Notes: generated by a model not told the origin, from the sequence alone. A stretch of DNA of 64,000 nt from Pseudomonas azerbaijanoccidentalis (GCF_019145495.1 NZ_JAHSTU010000012.1:98130-162129), one strand, 5' to 3'; shown: positions 34,262 through 43,550, counted from the first letter of the stretch. A program made the numbers and translations.

Positions 34262-35622
34262 GTCAGAAGCTGAACCTGAGTTGGTTGGGCGTGGTTGCCA
34301 TGGGGATGGCACTGTCGGCCGGTGCCCAGGAAAAACTTGCGGACTTCACCACGCAAGTGCCGCTGGCTGTCAGTGGCGAAGGTCCGTGGTATCGCCTTGA
34401 GTTGCCCTTGGCCGTGCAACTGAATGCCCGGCAAACCGACCTGAGCGATGTACGTGTGTTCAACGCCGATGGCGAGCCACAGGCCTATGCGCTGGCACGG
34501 GCCACTCCGTCAGCGGAAGACGGCCGCACGCTGACCGACGTCAAATGGTTCCCGCTGTACAGCTCGGCAGACGCCACCGAACACGCGCCGAGCGTGAGGG
34601 TGCAGTCGACCGCCAACGGCACACTGGTCGAAGTGCAACCCTCCAGCCAGTTGGAGGCGGGCGAGGAAGAATTGCGGGGCTGGCTGCTCGATGCCAGTGC
34701 GATCAAGGCGCCGTTGCAGCAATTGATTCTCGACTGGACCAGCGAGCGCGACGGCTTCCAGCGTTTTACCATCGAGGCCAGCGACGATTTGCAGCATTGG
34801 CAGGCGTGGGGAGAAGGGCAGGTCGCGCGGCTGACCTTTGCCGATGAGCGGGTCGAACAACATGAAGTCGGATTGCCGGGGCAGTCGGCGCGCTACTTGC
34901 GGTTGCTCTGGGAGACACCGCAATCAGCACCGATCCTGACGTCGGCGCAACTGCAAAGCAGCCGCAGCCTGCCTCTGCCTTTGGTCTGGTCGCAAGCGTT
35001 GGCCGGTAGCAGCGTCAAGGCCGGTGAATACACCTGGCAATTGCCAATGGGCGTGAACGTTGAGCGGGTGCAAGTCGAACTGAGCCAGCCCAACAGTCTG
35101 GCGCCGGTCACGTTGTCTGGTCGCCGGGAAAGCAGCCTGCCGTGGCAACCTTTGAGCAGTGGTTTGCTTTATCGCCTGACGCAGAGTGGTCAGGACGTGG
35201 TGCAAAACGAGTTGCAGCTGTCGGGTCAAACCGTGCAGCAATTGAAACTGACCGTGGACGAGCGCGGCGGTGGCTTGGGCGCGCAGGCACCTTTCATGAA
35301 GTTTGCCGTACGGGCAACGCATCTGGTGTTCCTGGCACGCGGGCCGGGGCCGTATACCCTGGCGCTGGGCAACTCGACGGTGAAGGCGGCAAACCTGCCT
35401 TTGTCGACACTGATACCGGATTACAACGCGGCGAAGCTCTCCACGCTGGGCAAGGCTTCGGTTGATGGCGGCGTGGTGACGGCCTCGACCACGGCAGCCG
35501 TACCGGTAGCGGTGAGCACCGACTGGAAGAAATTCGGCCTGTGGGCGGTGTTGCTGCTCAGTGTGTTGTTCTTGGCTGCGATGGCGTTCAGTCTGCTGCG
35601 CAAACCGCCGGTCAAACCTTGA
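34258..35622 (+). CDS. DUF3999 family envelope protein
   Basis: 454 residues. A signal peptide (about 1-23, ending SAGA) leads a beta-rich region, and a C-terminal helix (about 422-440, LWAVLLLSVLFLAAMAF) anchors it in the inner membrane. LWETPQSAPILTSAQL and related blocks suggest carbohydrate-binding-like sandwich domains, but this is an impression only. The start codon is TTG within the stop of the DUF2339 gene, preceded by a strong GGAGGAG. The pairing DUF2339-DUF3999 recurs in pseudomonads. Function unknown. Confidence 0.8.
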   Translation: MSQKLNLSWLGVVAMGMALSAGAQEKLADFTTQVPLAVSGEGPWYRLELPLAVQLNARQTDLSDVRVFNADGEPQAYALARATPSAEDGRTLTDVKWFPLYSSADATEHAPSVRVQSTANGTLVEVQPSSQLEAGEEELRGWLLDASAIKAPLQQLILDWTSERDGFQRFTIEASDDLQHWQAWGEGQVARLTFADERVEQHEVGLPGQSARYLRLLWETPQSAPILTSAQLQSSRSLPLPLVWSQALAGSSVKAGEYTWQLPMGVNVERVQVELSQPNSLAPVTLSGRRESSLPWQPLSSGLLYRLTQSGQDVVQNELQLSGQTVQQLKLTVDERGGGLGAQAPFMKFAVRATHLVFLARGPGPYTLALGNSTVKAANLPLSTLIPDYNAAKLSTLGKASVDGGVVTASTTAAVPVAVSTDWKKFGLWAVLLLSVLFLAAMAFSLLRKPPVKP

Positions 35623-35643
35623 AGTCCGGTGGCTACGCACCCG

Positions 35644-35707
35644 ATCGCTGGCAAGCCAGCTCCCACAGGTACTGCGGCGTCCCTGTGGGAGCTGGCTTGC
35701 CAGCGAT
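35644..35707. repeat. REP/REPIN-type inverted repeat, family B
   Basis: ATCGCTGGCAAGCCAGCTCC faces GGAGCTGGCTTGCCAGCGAT, between the DUF3999 gene and fbp. Confidence 0.92.
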
Positions 35708-35896
35708 GACGTCGGAACTGACACTGAATTATCGAAACTGCCATTTATCGGCACCCCACATCCGGCCCATTTCCTACTACGCTGAACCCCGCGCATGAAC
35801 TCTCTTCAGCCGATCACGTCTGATAGGAGGAAATGCGCCCCGACTCGCGTTAAACTGCGCGGGTTTTTAGCCCCCCCCATTCCTCCGGAGCCTTCC

Positions 35897-36907
35897 ATGT
35901 CCCGCGTTACCTTGAGTCGCTATTTGATTGAGCAGACCCGTAGCAACAACACTCCTGCCGATCTGCGCTTCCTGATCGAAGTGGTGGCGCGTGCTTGCAA
36001 GGAAATCAACCACGCCGTGTCCAAAGGCGCCCTCGGCGGCGTTCTGGGCAGCATGGGCACTGAAAACGTTCAGGGCGAAGTGCAGAAGAAGCTCGACGTG
36101 ATCTCCAACGAGATCCTGCTCGAAGCCAACGAGTGGGGCGGTCACCTGGCCGGCATGGCGTCCGAAGAAATGGACAACGCCTACCAGATCCCGGGCAAAT
36201 ACCCGAAAGGCGCGTACCTGCTGGTATTCGACCCGTTGGACGGTTCGTCGAACATCGACATCAACGCCCCGGTCGGCACGATCTTCTCGGTACTGCGTTG
36301 CCCGAACGAGTACCTGAGCCAGAACGAACCTTTGAATGAAAAGGCTTTCCTGCAGCCAGGCACCCAGCAAGTGGCCGCCGGTTACGCGATCTACGGTCCA
36401 CAGACCATGCTGATCCTGACCCTGGGCGACGGCGTCAAAGGCTTCACCCTGGACCGTGAAATGGGCAGCTTCGTCCTGACCCACGAAAACATCACCATTC
36501 CTGAAGCCACCCAGGAATTTGCCATCAACGCCTCCAACCAGCGTCACTGGGAAGCTCCGGTGCAGCGCTACGTCGGCGAGCTGTTGGCAGGCGATGAAGG
36601 TCCGCTGAAGAAGAACTACAACATGCGTTGGGTTGCCGCGATGGTCGCCGACGTGCACCGCATCCTGACCCGTGGCGGTCTGTTCATGTACCCACGCGAC
36701 AGCCGTGAGCCGTCGAAGCCGGGCAAACTGCGCCTGATGTACGAAGCCAACCCGATGTCGTTCCTGGTGGAACAAGCGGGCGGCGCGTCCACCGACGGTC
36801 ACCAGCGTATCCTCGACATTCAACCGGAAGGCCTGCACCAGCGCGTGGCGGTGTTCCTCGGTTCGAAAGAAGAAGTGGCCCGCGTCACGGCTTACCACAA
36901 GGAATAA
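35897..36907 (+). CDS. fbp: class I fructose-1,6-bisphosphatase
   Basis: 336 residues, the gluconeogenic phosphatase. The metal-binding VFDPLDGSSNIDINAPVGT motif is at about residues 110-128 and the substrate loop GLFMYPRDSREPSKPGKLR near residue 270. The frame is open for 34 codons upstream; the ATG at 35897 has CCGGAG and matches the family start MSRVTLSRYLIEQ. It ends 3 bp before the DUF924 gene start. Confidence 0.96.
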   Translation: MSRVTLSRYLIEQTRSNNTPADLRFLIEVVARACKEINHAVSKGALGGVLGSMGTENVQGEVQKKLDVISNEILLEANEWGGHLAGMASEEMDNAYQIPGKYPKGAYLLVFDPLDGSSNIDINAPVGTIFSVLRCPNEYLSQNEPLNEKAFLQPGTQQVAAGYAIYGPQTMLILTLGDGVKGFTLDREMGSFVLTHENITIPEATQEFAINASNQRHWEAPVQRYVGELLAGDEGPLKKNYNMRWVAAMVADVHRILTRGGLFMYPRDSREPSKPGKLRLMYEANPMSFLVEQAGGASTDGHQRILDIQPEGLHQRVAVFLGSKEEVARVTAYHKE

Positions 36908-36910
36908 ACC

Positions 36911-37513
36911 ATGACCGCGCCCTGGCAGCCGTTGCTCGAATGGTGGTTCGGTACAGCCGAAACCTCCAGGGCAATCGCGGCTGACAAGGGCAAGTTGTGG
37001 TTCGGCAAGCGCGACAGCCAGGACCTCGAAGCGCGCGAGCGTTTCGGGGACTGGGTCGAGCAGGCACTGGCCGGCGGATTGACCGAATGGGCGCAACGCC
37101 CCGAAGGTTGGCTGGCACTGGTGCTGTTGCTCGATCAACTCCCGCGAATGATCTTTCGCGATTCTCCCAAATCCTTTTCCGGTGATCTCAGGGCGCAAGC
37201 GCTGGTGGCGCAAGGCATTGCTGCGGATTTCGATCGGCAATTGCAGCCAATCCAGCGCGTGTTCATCTATCTGGTGCTTGAGCATTGCGAGCACCTGGCG
37301 GTGCAGAACGAATGCATCTCGCGTTACATCGACCTGCTGGCGCAACAGCCGGAGGAGGATAGGGCGCTGTTTGCCGATTACCTGGATTACGCCGAGAAGC
37401 ATCAGAAAGTGATCGCGCAATTCGGGCGGTTTCCGCATCGCAATGCGGTGTTGGGCAGGGAGTCTACGGCTGAAGAATTGGTGTTTCTGTCGAAACCGGG
37501 TTCACGGTTTTAG
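36911..37513 (+). CDS. DUF924 family protein
   Basis: 200 residues, mostly helical and soluble. Signatures are WFGTAETSRAIAADKGKLWFGK at the N-terminus, LVLLLDQLPRMIFRDSP in the middle, and the TPR-like VFIYLVLEHCEHLAVQNECI with FGRFPHRNAVLGRESTAEEL at the end, which is the standard DUF924 tail. Function is unknown. It starts 3 bp after fbp, so the two are co-transcribed. Confidence 0.88.
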   Translation: MTAPWQPLLEWWFGTAETSRAIAADKGKLWFGKRDSQDLEARERFGDWVEQALAGGLTEWAQRPEGWLALVLLLDQLPRMIFRDSPKSFSGDLRAQALVAQGIAADFDRQLQPIQRVFIYLVLEHCEHLAVQNECISRYIDLLAQQPEEDRALFADYLDYAEKHQKVIAQFGRFPHRNAVLGRESTAEELVFLSKPGSRF

Positions 37514-37537
37514 TCTTTTGGGGCGGCTGATGCCGCC

Positions 37538-37612
37538 ATCGCCAGCAGGCTGGCTCCCACATTTGATCTGTGGCGTTCACAAATCCCCTGTGGGAGCTAG
37601 CCTGCTAGCGAT
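37538..37612. repeat. REP/REPIN-type inverted repeat, family B
   Basis: ATCGCCAGCAGGCTGGCTCC faces GGAGCTAGCCTGCTAGCGAT with mismatches, between the convergent DUF924 and chemoreceptor genes. Confidence 0.85.
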
Positions 37613-37630
37613 TGTGCCAGTGGCAGCACC

Positions 37631-39523
37631 TTAGATCCTGAAACTACCCACCAACTGCTTCAACCGCGCCGCCTGCTGTTCAAGATCCGCACACGCACGC
37701 AAGGTCGCCTGCAAGTTCTCCACACCTTCCTGGTTCAATGTGTTGATCTCGGTGATGTCGACGTTGATCGATTCCACCACGGCTGTTTGCTCTTCAGTGG
37801 CCGTGGCCACCGACTGGTTCATGCCGTCGATCTCACCGATGCGCTGGGTCACGCTGCCCAGGCGTTCACCGGCCTGGTTGGCAATGCCGACGCTGCTTTC
37901 GCTCTGGCGCTGGCTGTCGGTCATGATGCCCACCGCTGCGCGCGCACCGACTTGCAACTCTTCAATCATCGTTTGCACTTGCTGCGCGGAATCTTGCGTG
38001 CGGTGCGCGAGGTTGCGTACTTCGTCGGCAACCACCGCGAAACCGCGCCCGGCTTCACCCGCTCGTGCAGCTTCGATGGCGGCGTTGAGCGCCAGCAGGT
38101 TGGTTTGCTGAGAGATGCTGGTGATCACTTCCAGAATCTGCCCGATGTTCACCGTGTTGCTGTTGAGCGTCTCGATGTTGCCGCACGAATCGCTGATCTT
38201 GGCCGACAGCTGTTGCATCGCCGCGATGGTTTTATCCACCACTTGCTGGCCGTCTTCGGCCAGACTGCGGGCATCGCTGGAGTGCTGCGAGGCGAGGGCG
38301 GCGTTCTGGGCGATTTCCTGGGCGGCGGCACCGAGCTGGTTGATCGCCGCGGCAACGCTGCTGGTGCGCGAGGCTTGTTGGTCGGAGTTGTACATCGACG
38401 AGTTGGAGGCTGCTACAACCCGCAGGGCGACTTCGTTGACCTGGCCGGTGGCCGAGGACACTTCGATGATGGAGGTGTGAATGCGTTCGACGAAACGGTT
38501 GAACGACAGGCCCAGCGCGCCGAACTCGTCGTGGCCGTGAATGGTCAGCCGTTTGGTCAGGTCACCTTCGCCTTCGGCGATGTCGTGCATGGCGCGGCCC
38601 ATGGTCAGCAACGGCTGCATCAACAGGCTGATCAGCATGCCCAGCAGCGCGATGATGATCACCACGGCAATCACCATGGCGATGATTGCCGAGGTGCGGA
38701 ATTCACTGAGCATCGAGAACGCCGTGTCCTGGTCGAGCACCAGTGCCACGTACCAATCCGCCGACGGTACACCGTTGACGTGAGTAAAGGAGATGAACTG
38801 GCGCTTGCCGTCGATCTCGACCTCTTTCATGCCCGGGCTGACTTTTGGCGCACCGTTGGGATAAGCCTCGGTCAGGTTCTTGAGTACCAGTTTGCTGTCC
38901 GGGTGGATCAGGATCTTGCCGTCGGCACCGACAATGAACGCATGGCCGTGACCGCCAAAATTCAGTGAGTTGATGATCGCACTGACGCTGGACAGGTCGA
39001 TGTCCGCACCGGCGACACCGATCATTTGCCCTTGGCGCTGCACCGGAGTGGCCACGGTGATTACCAGTTTGCCGGACGAAGCGGCGATGTACGGTTCGGT
39101 GACGATGGTCTGTTGCGCACTGTTGGCCGCCTTGTACCAGCCCCGGGCGCGTGGGTCGTAGTCTGGCGCGCGGTTGCCGGCCGGGACCGAGAACATCACA
39201 CCGTCGGCGCCACCGAAGTAGCTCAGCTGGAAGTTGCCGGTGTAGGCGGGCAAATCGATGATGCGTTTAAGGCTAGGGGTCGCATTGCCATCGGCACTGA
39301 CCTGCTGGGCCATCGATTGCAGCAACTGCATGCGGCTTTCCAGCCAGGTCTGGATGTTGCTGGTGGTCAGGCTGCCGAGTTCCTGCATCGACGCGTCTGT
39401 GCTGCTGCGCAAGGTTTGCCGTTGGCGATAGTCGTTGAACAGGATGAAACAAGCGAATGCGACGGCCACCACGAGGGCGGCAGCCAGCAAAATCTTGTGG
39501 CTGAACTTCATGTTTCGGGTCAT
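37631..39523 (-). CDS. methyl-accepting chemotaxis protein with dCache sensor
   Basis: About 630 residues. Helix 1 (about 10-29), a periplasmic dCache domain (about 35-270), helix 2 (about 278-300), HAMP, and a C-terminal signalling domain with the hairpin tip EVRNLAHRTQDSAQQVQTM region. The ligand domain has DYDPRARGWYK followed by GVAGADIDL; Tyr122, Arg127, Trp129, Tyr130 and Asp174 match the amino-acid-binding motif of dCache receptors such as PctA (known), but the position equivalent to PctA Asp146 is Ala147. I infer amino-acid sensing. Start: ATG at 39523 or 39511 (MKFSHKILL); neither has a strong ribosome site. Confidence 0.9.
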   Translation of the reverse strand: MTRNMKFSHKILLAAALVVAVAFACFILFNDYRQRQTLRSSTDASMQELGSLTTSNIQTWLESRMQLLQSMAQQVSADGNATPSLKRIIDLPAYTGNFQLSYFGGADGVMFSVPAGNRAPDYDPRARGWYKAANSAQQTIVTEPYIAASSGKLVITVATPVQRQGQMIGVAGADIDLSSVSAIINSLNFGGHGHAFIVGADGKILIHPDSKLVLKNLTEAYPNGAPKVSPGMKEVEIDGKRQFISFTHVNGVPSADWYVALVLDQDTAFSMLSEFRTSAIIAMVIAVVIIIALLGMLISLLMQPLLTMGRAMHDIAEGEGDLTKRLTIHGHDEFGALGLSFNRFVERIHTSIIEVSSATGQVNEVALRVVAASNSSMYNSDQQASRTSSVAAAINQLGAAAQEIAQNAALASQHSSDARSLAEDGQQVVDKTIAAMQQLSAKISDSCGNIETLNSNTVNIGQILEVITSISQQTNLLALNAAIEAARAGEAGRGFAVVADEVRNLAHRTQDSAQQVQTMIEELQVGARAAVGIMTDSQRQSESSVGIANQAGERLGSVTQRIGEIDGMNQSVATATEEQTAVVESINVDITEINTLNQEGVENLQATLRACADLEQQAARLKQLVGSFRI

Positions 39524-39801
39524 TGGATGAGCTACCGCAGAAAATCTGGTCAACAAAGGGGGGCAATGGCCACGGACGTGGCTTTGCGTTGCATTTGTGT
39601 CGACTGGGCGGCACCAAAGATTAGGCGGATTTGCGCAAATCCGACGAAATACTCAATAGCCATGCAAAGTGCTTGATTTTCCGGGCAAGGGCAGACGAGC
39701 GGCCCAACAAATAGGCACTCGGGCAGGGAACCAGATTGGGGTTTTCTCTTCTAAGGTTCTGCTTGGCAGTCATGCCATTCCCCATCGCCCCTGGAGTTCA
39801 C

Positions 39802-40056
39802 ATGTCGCTGCGATCCATCGCCCTGCTTTCGTTCTGCGTGTTGTTGGCTGCGTGCAGCAAGGTCAATCAGGAAAACTACTCCAAGCTTTCGGCCGGCATG
39901 GCCAAGGCCGAGGTTGAAACCCTGTTGGGCAAACCCGCCGATTGCTCCGGCGCGCTCGGCATGTCCAGTTGCACCTGGGGCGACAAGAACAGCTTTATCA
40001 GCGTGCAGTTCGCCGGTGACAAAGTGTTGATGTTTTCCGGCCAAGGCCTGAAGTAA
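39802..40056 (+). CDS. small BamE-like lipoprotein
   Basis: 84 residues. Lipoprotein signal LRSIALLSFCVLLAAC, lipidated Cys at residue 17. The mature part begins SKVNQENYSKLSAGMAKAEV and has LLGKPADCSGALGMSSCTWG, a pattern of the SmpA/OmlA (BamE)-like small lipoproteins (KLxxGMxxxEVxxLLG) with two further Cys. The longer reading from 39736 was rejected because CTGGAG precedes the ATG at 39802 and the lipobox then fits. The upstream 278 bp show no clear motif. It lies 31 bp before the lipocalin gene and is probably in its operon. Confidence 0.8.
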   Translation: MSLRSIALLSFCVLLAACSKVNQENYSKLSAGMAKAEVETLLGKPADCSGALGMSSCTWGDKNSFISVQFAGDKVLMFSGQGLK

Positions 40057-40087
40057 ACCGGGGCGACGTGCCCACGGGAGAAAAACA

Positions 40088-40657
40088 ATGAAGCGGTTAT
40101 TGATAATGCTTTTTGCCGGCCTGGTATTGGCCGGCTGTGCCACTTCTGGCCAGGATCCGTTGGCGCCCAAGACTGCCAACAGCGTCAACCTCAAGCGCTA
40201 CCAGGGCACCTGGTACGAGTTGGCCCGTCTGCCGATGTATTTCCAGCGCGACTGCGCGCAATCCGAAGCCCATTACACGCTGTTGCCCGATGGCAATGTT
40301 GCGGTGTTGAACCGCTGCCTGACTGCGCAGTGGCAATGGGAAGAGGTCAAGGGCACGGCCTATCCACAGGTGCCGGGCAAAACCGACAAATTGTGGGTCG
40401 AGTTCGATACCTGGTTTTCGAGGTTGATTCCGGGTGTTGCCAAGGGCGAATACTGGGTGCTGTATGTCAGCGATGACTACAAGACAGCCATAGTCGGCGA
40501 CCCAAGCCGCAAGTACCTTTGGTTGCTGTCGCGCACGCCGACCGTGAACGGTGTGGTGCGTGAAGAACTGCTGAGCAAGGCGCGTCAGCAGGGTTACGAC
40601 ACCACGCGACTGATCTGGCGGGCGTCGGATACGCAGATGGCCAAGACCTCGAACTAG
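40088..40657 (+). CDS. blc: outer-membrane lipocalin (Blc-like)
   Basis: 189 residues. Lipoprotein signal ending LVLAGC (Cys at residue 16). The lipocalin GxW motif is YQGTWYELARLPMYFQ at about residue 36-51, followed by a barrel containing WVEFDTWFSRLIPG and YWVLYVSDDYKTAIVGDPSRKYLWLLSRTP. Bacterial lipocalins bind lipids or fatty acids at the outer membrane. Start has GGGAG. Co-directional with the small lipoprotein before it. REP after it. Confidence 0.92.
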   Translation: MKRLLIMLFAGLVLAGCATSGQDPLAPKTANSVNLKRYQGTWYELARLPMYFQRDCAQSEAHYTLLPDGNVAVLNRCLTAQWQWEEVKGTAYPQVPGKTDKLWVEFDTWFSRLIPGVAKGEYWVLYVSDDYKTAIVGDPSRKYLWLLSRTPTVNGVVREELLSKARQQGYDTTRLIWRASDTQMAKTSN

Positions 40658-40670
40658 CGGTGTGACTCAA

Positions 40671-40746
40671 AAAAAGATCGCAGCCTTCGGCAGCTCCTAC
40701 AGGGATCAACTGATTCTGCAGGAGCTGCCGAAGGCTGCGATCTTTT
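40671..40746. repeat. REP/REPIN-type inverted repeat, family A
   Basis: AAAAAGATCGCAGCCTTCGG faces its complement, filling the gap between the convergent lipocalin and hutF genes. Confidence 0.92.
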
Positions 40747-40750
40747 GCTT

Positions 40751-42115
40751 TTAACCTAGAAGTTCGCGCAGGACTTGAGTGAAGGCGCGGTTGCTCTCTT
40801 CTTCATCAGCATGTCGGCCATCTCGTACGACCCACTGCCCATTCACCAGCACATCGCGCACCTGACGATCGCCACCGGCAAACAGCCAGCGATTCAAAAT
40901 CCCGTCACCACTGGCCGTTGCCAGATACGGATCGTTGCCGTCCAGCACCAGCCAATCCGCACGCTTGCCAACCTCCAACGCACCAATCGGCTGCCCCAAC
41001 GCCTGCGCGCCGCCATCGAGCGCGGCATCAAACAGCGTGCGCCCGACCATCGGCTGATCCGCGCCATACAAGCGGTTGCGCCGCTGGTCACGCAGACGCT
41101 GGCCGTATTCCAGCCAACGCAATTCTTCCACCACGCTCAACGACACATGGCTATCGGACCCGATGCCCATGCGCCCGCCCTGAGCGAGGAAATCCACCGC
41201 CGGGAAAATCCCGTCGCCCAGGTTGGCTTCGGTGGTCAGGCACAGGCCGGCAATGGCGCGGCTCTTGGCCATCGACGTGACTTCTTCCGGGTTGGCGTGA
41301 GTCGCGTGGACCAGGCACCAGCGCTGATCGACCTCGACATTCTCGTACAGCCATTGCAACGGACGTCGGCCGCTCCAGCTCAGGCAGTCGTCGACTTCTT
41401 TCTGCTGTTCGGCGATGTGAATGTGCACCGGGCACTGTTTGTCGCTGGCCGCCAGCACTTCGCTGATCTGCTGGGGCGTGACCGCCCGTAGCGAGTGGAA
41501 ACACAACCCGAGCGACTGCGCCTTTTGTTGCGCCAGGACGGGTTGCAACCGCGATTGCAGCTTGAGGTAATTTTCGGTGCTGTTGATAAAGCGGCGCTGA
41601 CCTTCGTTCGGTGTCTGGCCGCCGAAACCTGCGTGGCTGTAGAGCACCGGCAACAGGGTCAAACCGATACCGGCCGAACTGGCGGCCTGGCTGATGCGCA
41701 GGGCCAGTTCGGCCGGGTCGGTGTAAGGCTGGCCATTGAGGTCATGGTGCACGTAATGAAATTCCGCCACCGAGGTGTAACCGGCCTTGAGCATTTCGAT
41801 GTACAGCTGACGGGCGATGACGCCGAGTTGTTCCGGGCTGATTTTTCCGACGAGGCGATACATCAAATCGCGCCAGGTCCAGAAACTGTCGTTCGGATTG
41901 CCCGCCACTTCCGCCAGCCCGGCCATGGCCCGCTGGAAGGCGTGGGAGTGCAGATTCGGCATGCCCGGCAGTAGCGGACCGCTCAACCGCTCGGCGCCGT
42001 CTGCATGGGAATCGGCCTGGATATGGGTCAAGACGCCGTCGGCGCTGACCTCAAGACGTACATTGTTGGCCCATCCACTAGGCAGCAGCGCGCGTTCGGC
42101 AAAGAAGGCGGACAT
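40751..42115 (-). CDS. hutF: formimidoylglutamate deiminase HutF
   Basis: 454 residues, amidohydrolase superfamily. It deiminates N-formimidoyl-glutamate to N-formyl-glutamate, the first step of the five-step hut branch that ends with HutG. Metal ligands: HxH in PNLHSHAFQRAMAG, His in PVHIHIAEQQKEV, His in VHATHANPEE and Asp in GIGSDSHVSLS. It is transcribed divergently from hutC across 107 bp containing a HutC-type operator. Its presence with hutG fits the five-step pathway. Confidence 0.96.
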   Translation of the reverse strand: MSAFFAERALLPSGWANNVRLEVSADGVLTHIQADSHADGAERLSGPLLPGMPNLHSHAFQRAMAGLAEVAGNPNDSFWTWRDLMYRLVGKISPEQLGVIARQLYIEMLKAGYTSVAEFHYVHHDLNGQPYTDPAELALRISQAASSAGIGLTLLPVLYSHAGFGGQTPNEGQRRFINSTENYLKLQSRLQPVLAQQKAQSLGLCFHSLRAVTPQQISEVLAASDKQCPVHIHIAEQQKEVDDCLSWSGRRPLQWLYENVEVDQRWCLVHATHANPEEVTSMAKSRAIAGLCLTTEANLGDGIFPAVDFLAQGGRMGIGSDSHVSLSVVEELRWLEYGQRLRDQRRNRLYGADQPMVGRTLFDAALDGGAQALGQPIGALEVGKRADWLVLDGNDPYLATASGDGILNRWLFAGGDRQVRDVLVNGQWVVRDGRHADEEESNRAFTQVLRELLG

Positions 42116-42141
42116 GGTTCAGCACCCCATCGTGTGTTATT

Positions 42142-42151
42142 TGTATATACA
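42142..42151. promoter_or_regulatory. HutC operator in the hutF-hutC gap
   Basis: TGTATATACA matches the HutC site TGTA-N2-TACA, 26 bp from the hutF start and 71 bp from hutC. It lies in a longer A/T-rich palindromic patch (42141-42158). It could repress hutF and autoregulate hutC. Confidence 0.7.
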
Positions 42152-42222
42152 TATACAGACGTTTGCCTGCCCGGTAAACTCCGGCAAGCTAGCGATATTC
42201 ACTAAACGACCAAGGATTAACC

Positions 42223-42972
42223 GTGCCGACTCCGCCTCCAGTTTCTCCGTTGGCCGCGAACATGGGCGACAGTCCGGCGCCCTTGTACGCCCGCGTCAAA
42301 CAGATGATTACCCAGCAAATCGACAGTGGTAACTGGCCGCCACACTATCGCGTGCCGTCGGAAAGCGAGCTGGTCAGCCAGCTTGGCTTCAGCCGCATGA
42401 CCATCAACCGCGCCCTGCGCGAGATGACCGCCGATGGCCTGCTGGTGCGCATGCAAGGTGTCGGCACGTTCGTCGCCGAGCCGAAAAGCCAGTCTGCCCT
42501 GTTTGAAGTGCACAACATCGCCGACGAGATTGCGTCCCGTGGACATCGTCACACCTGCCAGGTGATCACCCTGGAAGAAGAGGCCGCCGGTTCCGAGCGC
42601 GCCCTGGCCCTGGACATGCGCGAAGGGCAGAAGGTGTTCCATTCGTTGATCGTACATTTCGAAAACGGCATTCCGGTGCAAATCGAAGACCGTTTCGTCA
42701 ATGCGTTGGTGGCGCCGGAATACCTCAAGCAGGACTTCACCCTGCAAACGCCTTACGCCTACCTAAACCAGGTCGCGCCGCTGACCGAAGGCGAACACGT
42801 GGTCGAGGCCATTCTGGCTGAGCCGTCCGAGTGCAAATTGCTGCAGATTGAAAAAGGCGAGCCGTGCCTGCTGATCCGTCGCCGCACCTGGTCCGGGCGT
42901 CAGCCGGTGACGGCGGCTCGATTGATCCACCCCGGTTCCCGTCATCGTCTGGAAGGTCGGTTCCATAAATGA
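42223..42972 (+). CDS. hutC: histidine utilization repressor HutC (GntR/HutC family)
   Basis: 249 residues from a GTG. The N-terminal winged helix-turn-helix (RVPSESELVSQLGFSRMTINRALREMTADGLL, about residues 46-78) is joined to the UTRA ligand domain, which senses urocanate. Most HutC proteins begin near MGDSPAPLYARVKQM, an in-frame ATG at 42262, which is equally plausible. Its operators occur upstream of hutF and hutU. The stop overlaps the hutD start by 4 bp. Confidence 0.95.
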   Translation: MPTPPPVSPLAANMGDSPAPLYARVKQMITQQIDSGNWPPHYRVPSESELVSQLGFSRMTINRALREMTADGLLVRMQGVGTFVAEPKSQSALFEVHNIADEIASRGHRHTCQVITLEEEAAGSERALALDMREGQKVFHSLIVHFENGIPVQIEDRFVNALVAPEYLKQDFTLQTPYAYLNQVAPLTEGEHVVEAILAEPSECKLLQIEKGEPCLLIRRRTWSGRQPVTAARLIHPGSRHRLEGRFHK

Positions 42973-43538
42973 GCAGTCTGAACGTTTTACGTGCCGTCGA
43001 TTACCCACGCATGCCATGGAAAAACGGCGGCGGCAGTACCGAAGAAATCACCCGCGATGCCGGTACCGGTCTGGATGGGTTTGGCTGGCGCCTGTCGATT
43101 GCCGACATTGGTGAGTCGGGCGGCTTCTCCACCTTCGCCGGGTATGAGCGGGTGATCACCGTGTTGCAGGGCGACGGCATGACGCTGACCGTGGATGGTC
43201 AAAGCACCCGCCCACTGTTACCGCTCGATCCGTATGCATTCAGTGGTGAGAGCAAGGTTTCCTGCACATTGCTGGGCGGCCCGATTCGCGATTTCAACCT
43301 GATCTACGCGCCGCAGCGATACAGTGCGCGGTTGCAGTGGCTAAGTGGTGAACAGCGGTTCTTCAGCTCGGCGGGCACGGTGTTGGTGTTCAGTGTCAGC
43401 GAAGCATTGGAAGTGAAGGTCGGTAACAGTGCTTCGCAGCTTGGTCGGCATGATTGTTTGCAACTGGGCGGTAACACCGGTCTGCTGGACGTATCCGTCA
43501 ATGGCGCCTGCTGTGTGATTGAGCTGGCTGCACGCTGA
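42969..43538 (+). CDS. hutD: HutD family cupin-like protein
   Basis: 189 residues. YPRMPWKNGGGSTEEITRDAG at the start and FGWRLSIADIGESGGFSTFAGYER define the HutD family, a double-cupin fold. It is thought in pseudomonads to keep hut expression in bounds when histidine is abundant, though the mechanism is unknown. It overlaps hutC by 4 bp and is translated with it. Confidence 0.92.
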   Translation: MSSLNVLRAVDYPRMPWKNGGGSTEEITRDAGTGLDGFGWRLSIADIGESGGFSTFAGYERVITVLQGDGMTLTVDGQSTRPLLPLDPYAFSGESKVSCTLLGGPIRDFNLIYAPQRYSARLQWLSGEQRFFSSAGTVLVFSVSEALEVKVGNSASQLGRHDCLQLGGNTGLLDVSVNGACCVIELAAR

Positions 43539-43550
43539 TTCAAAATCCTT

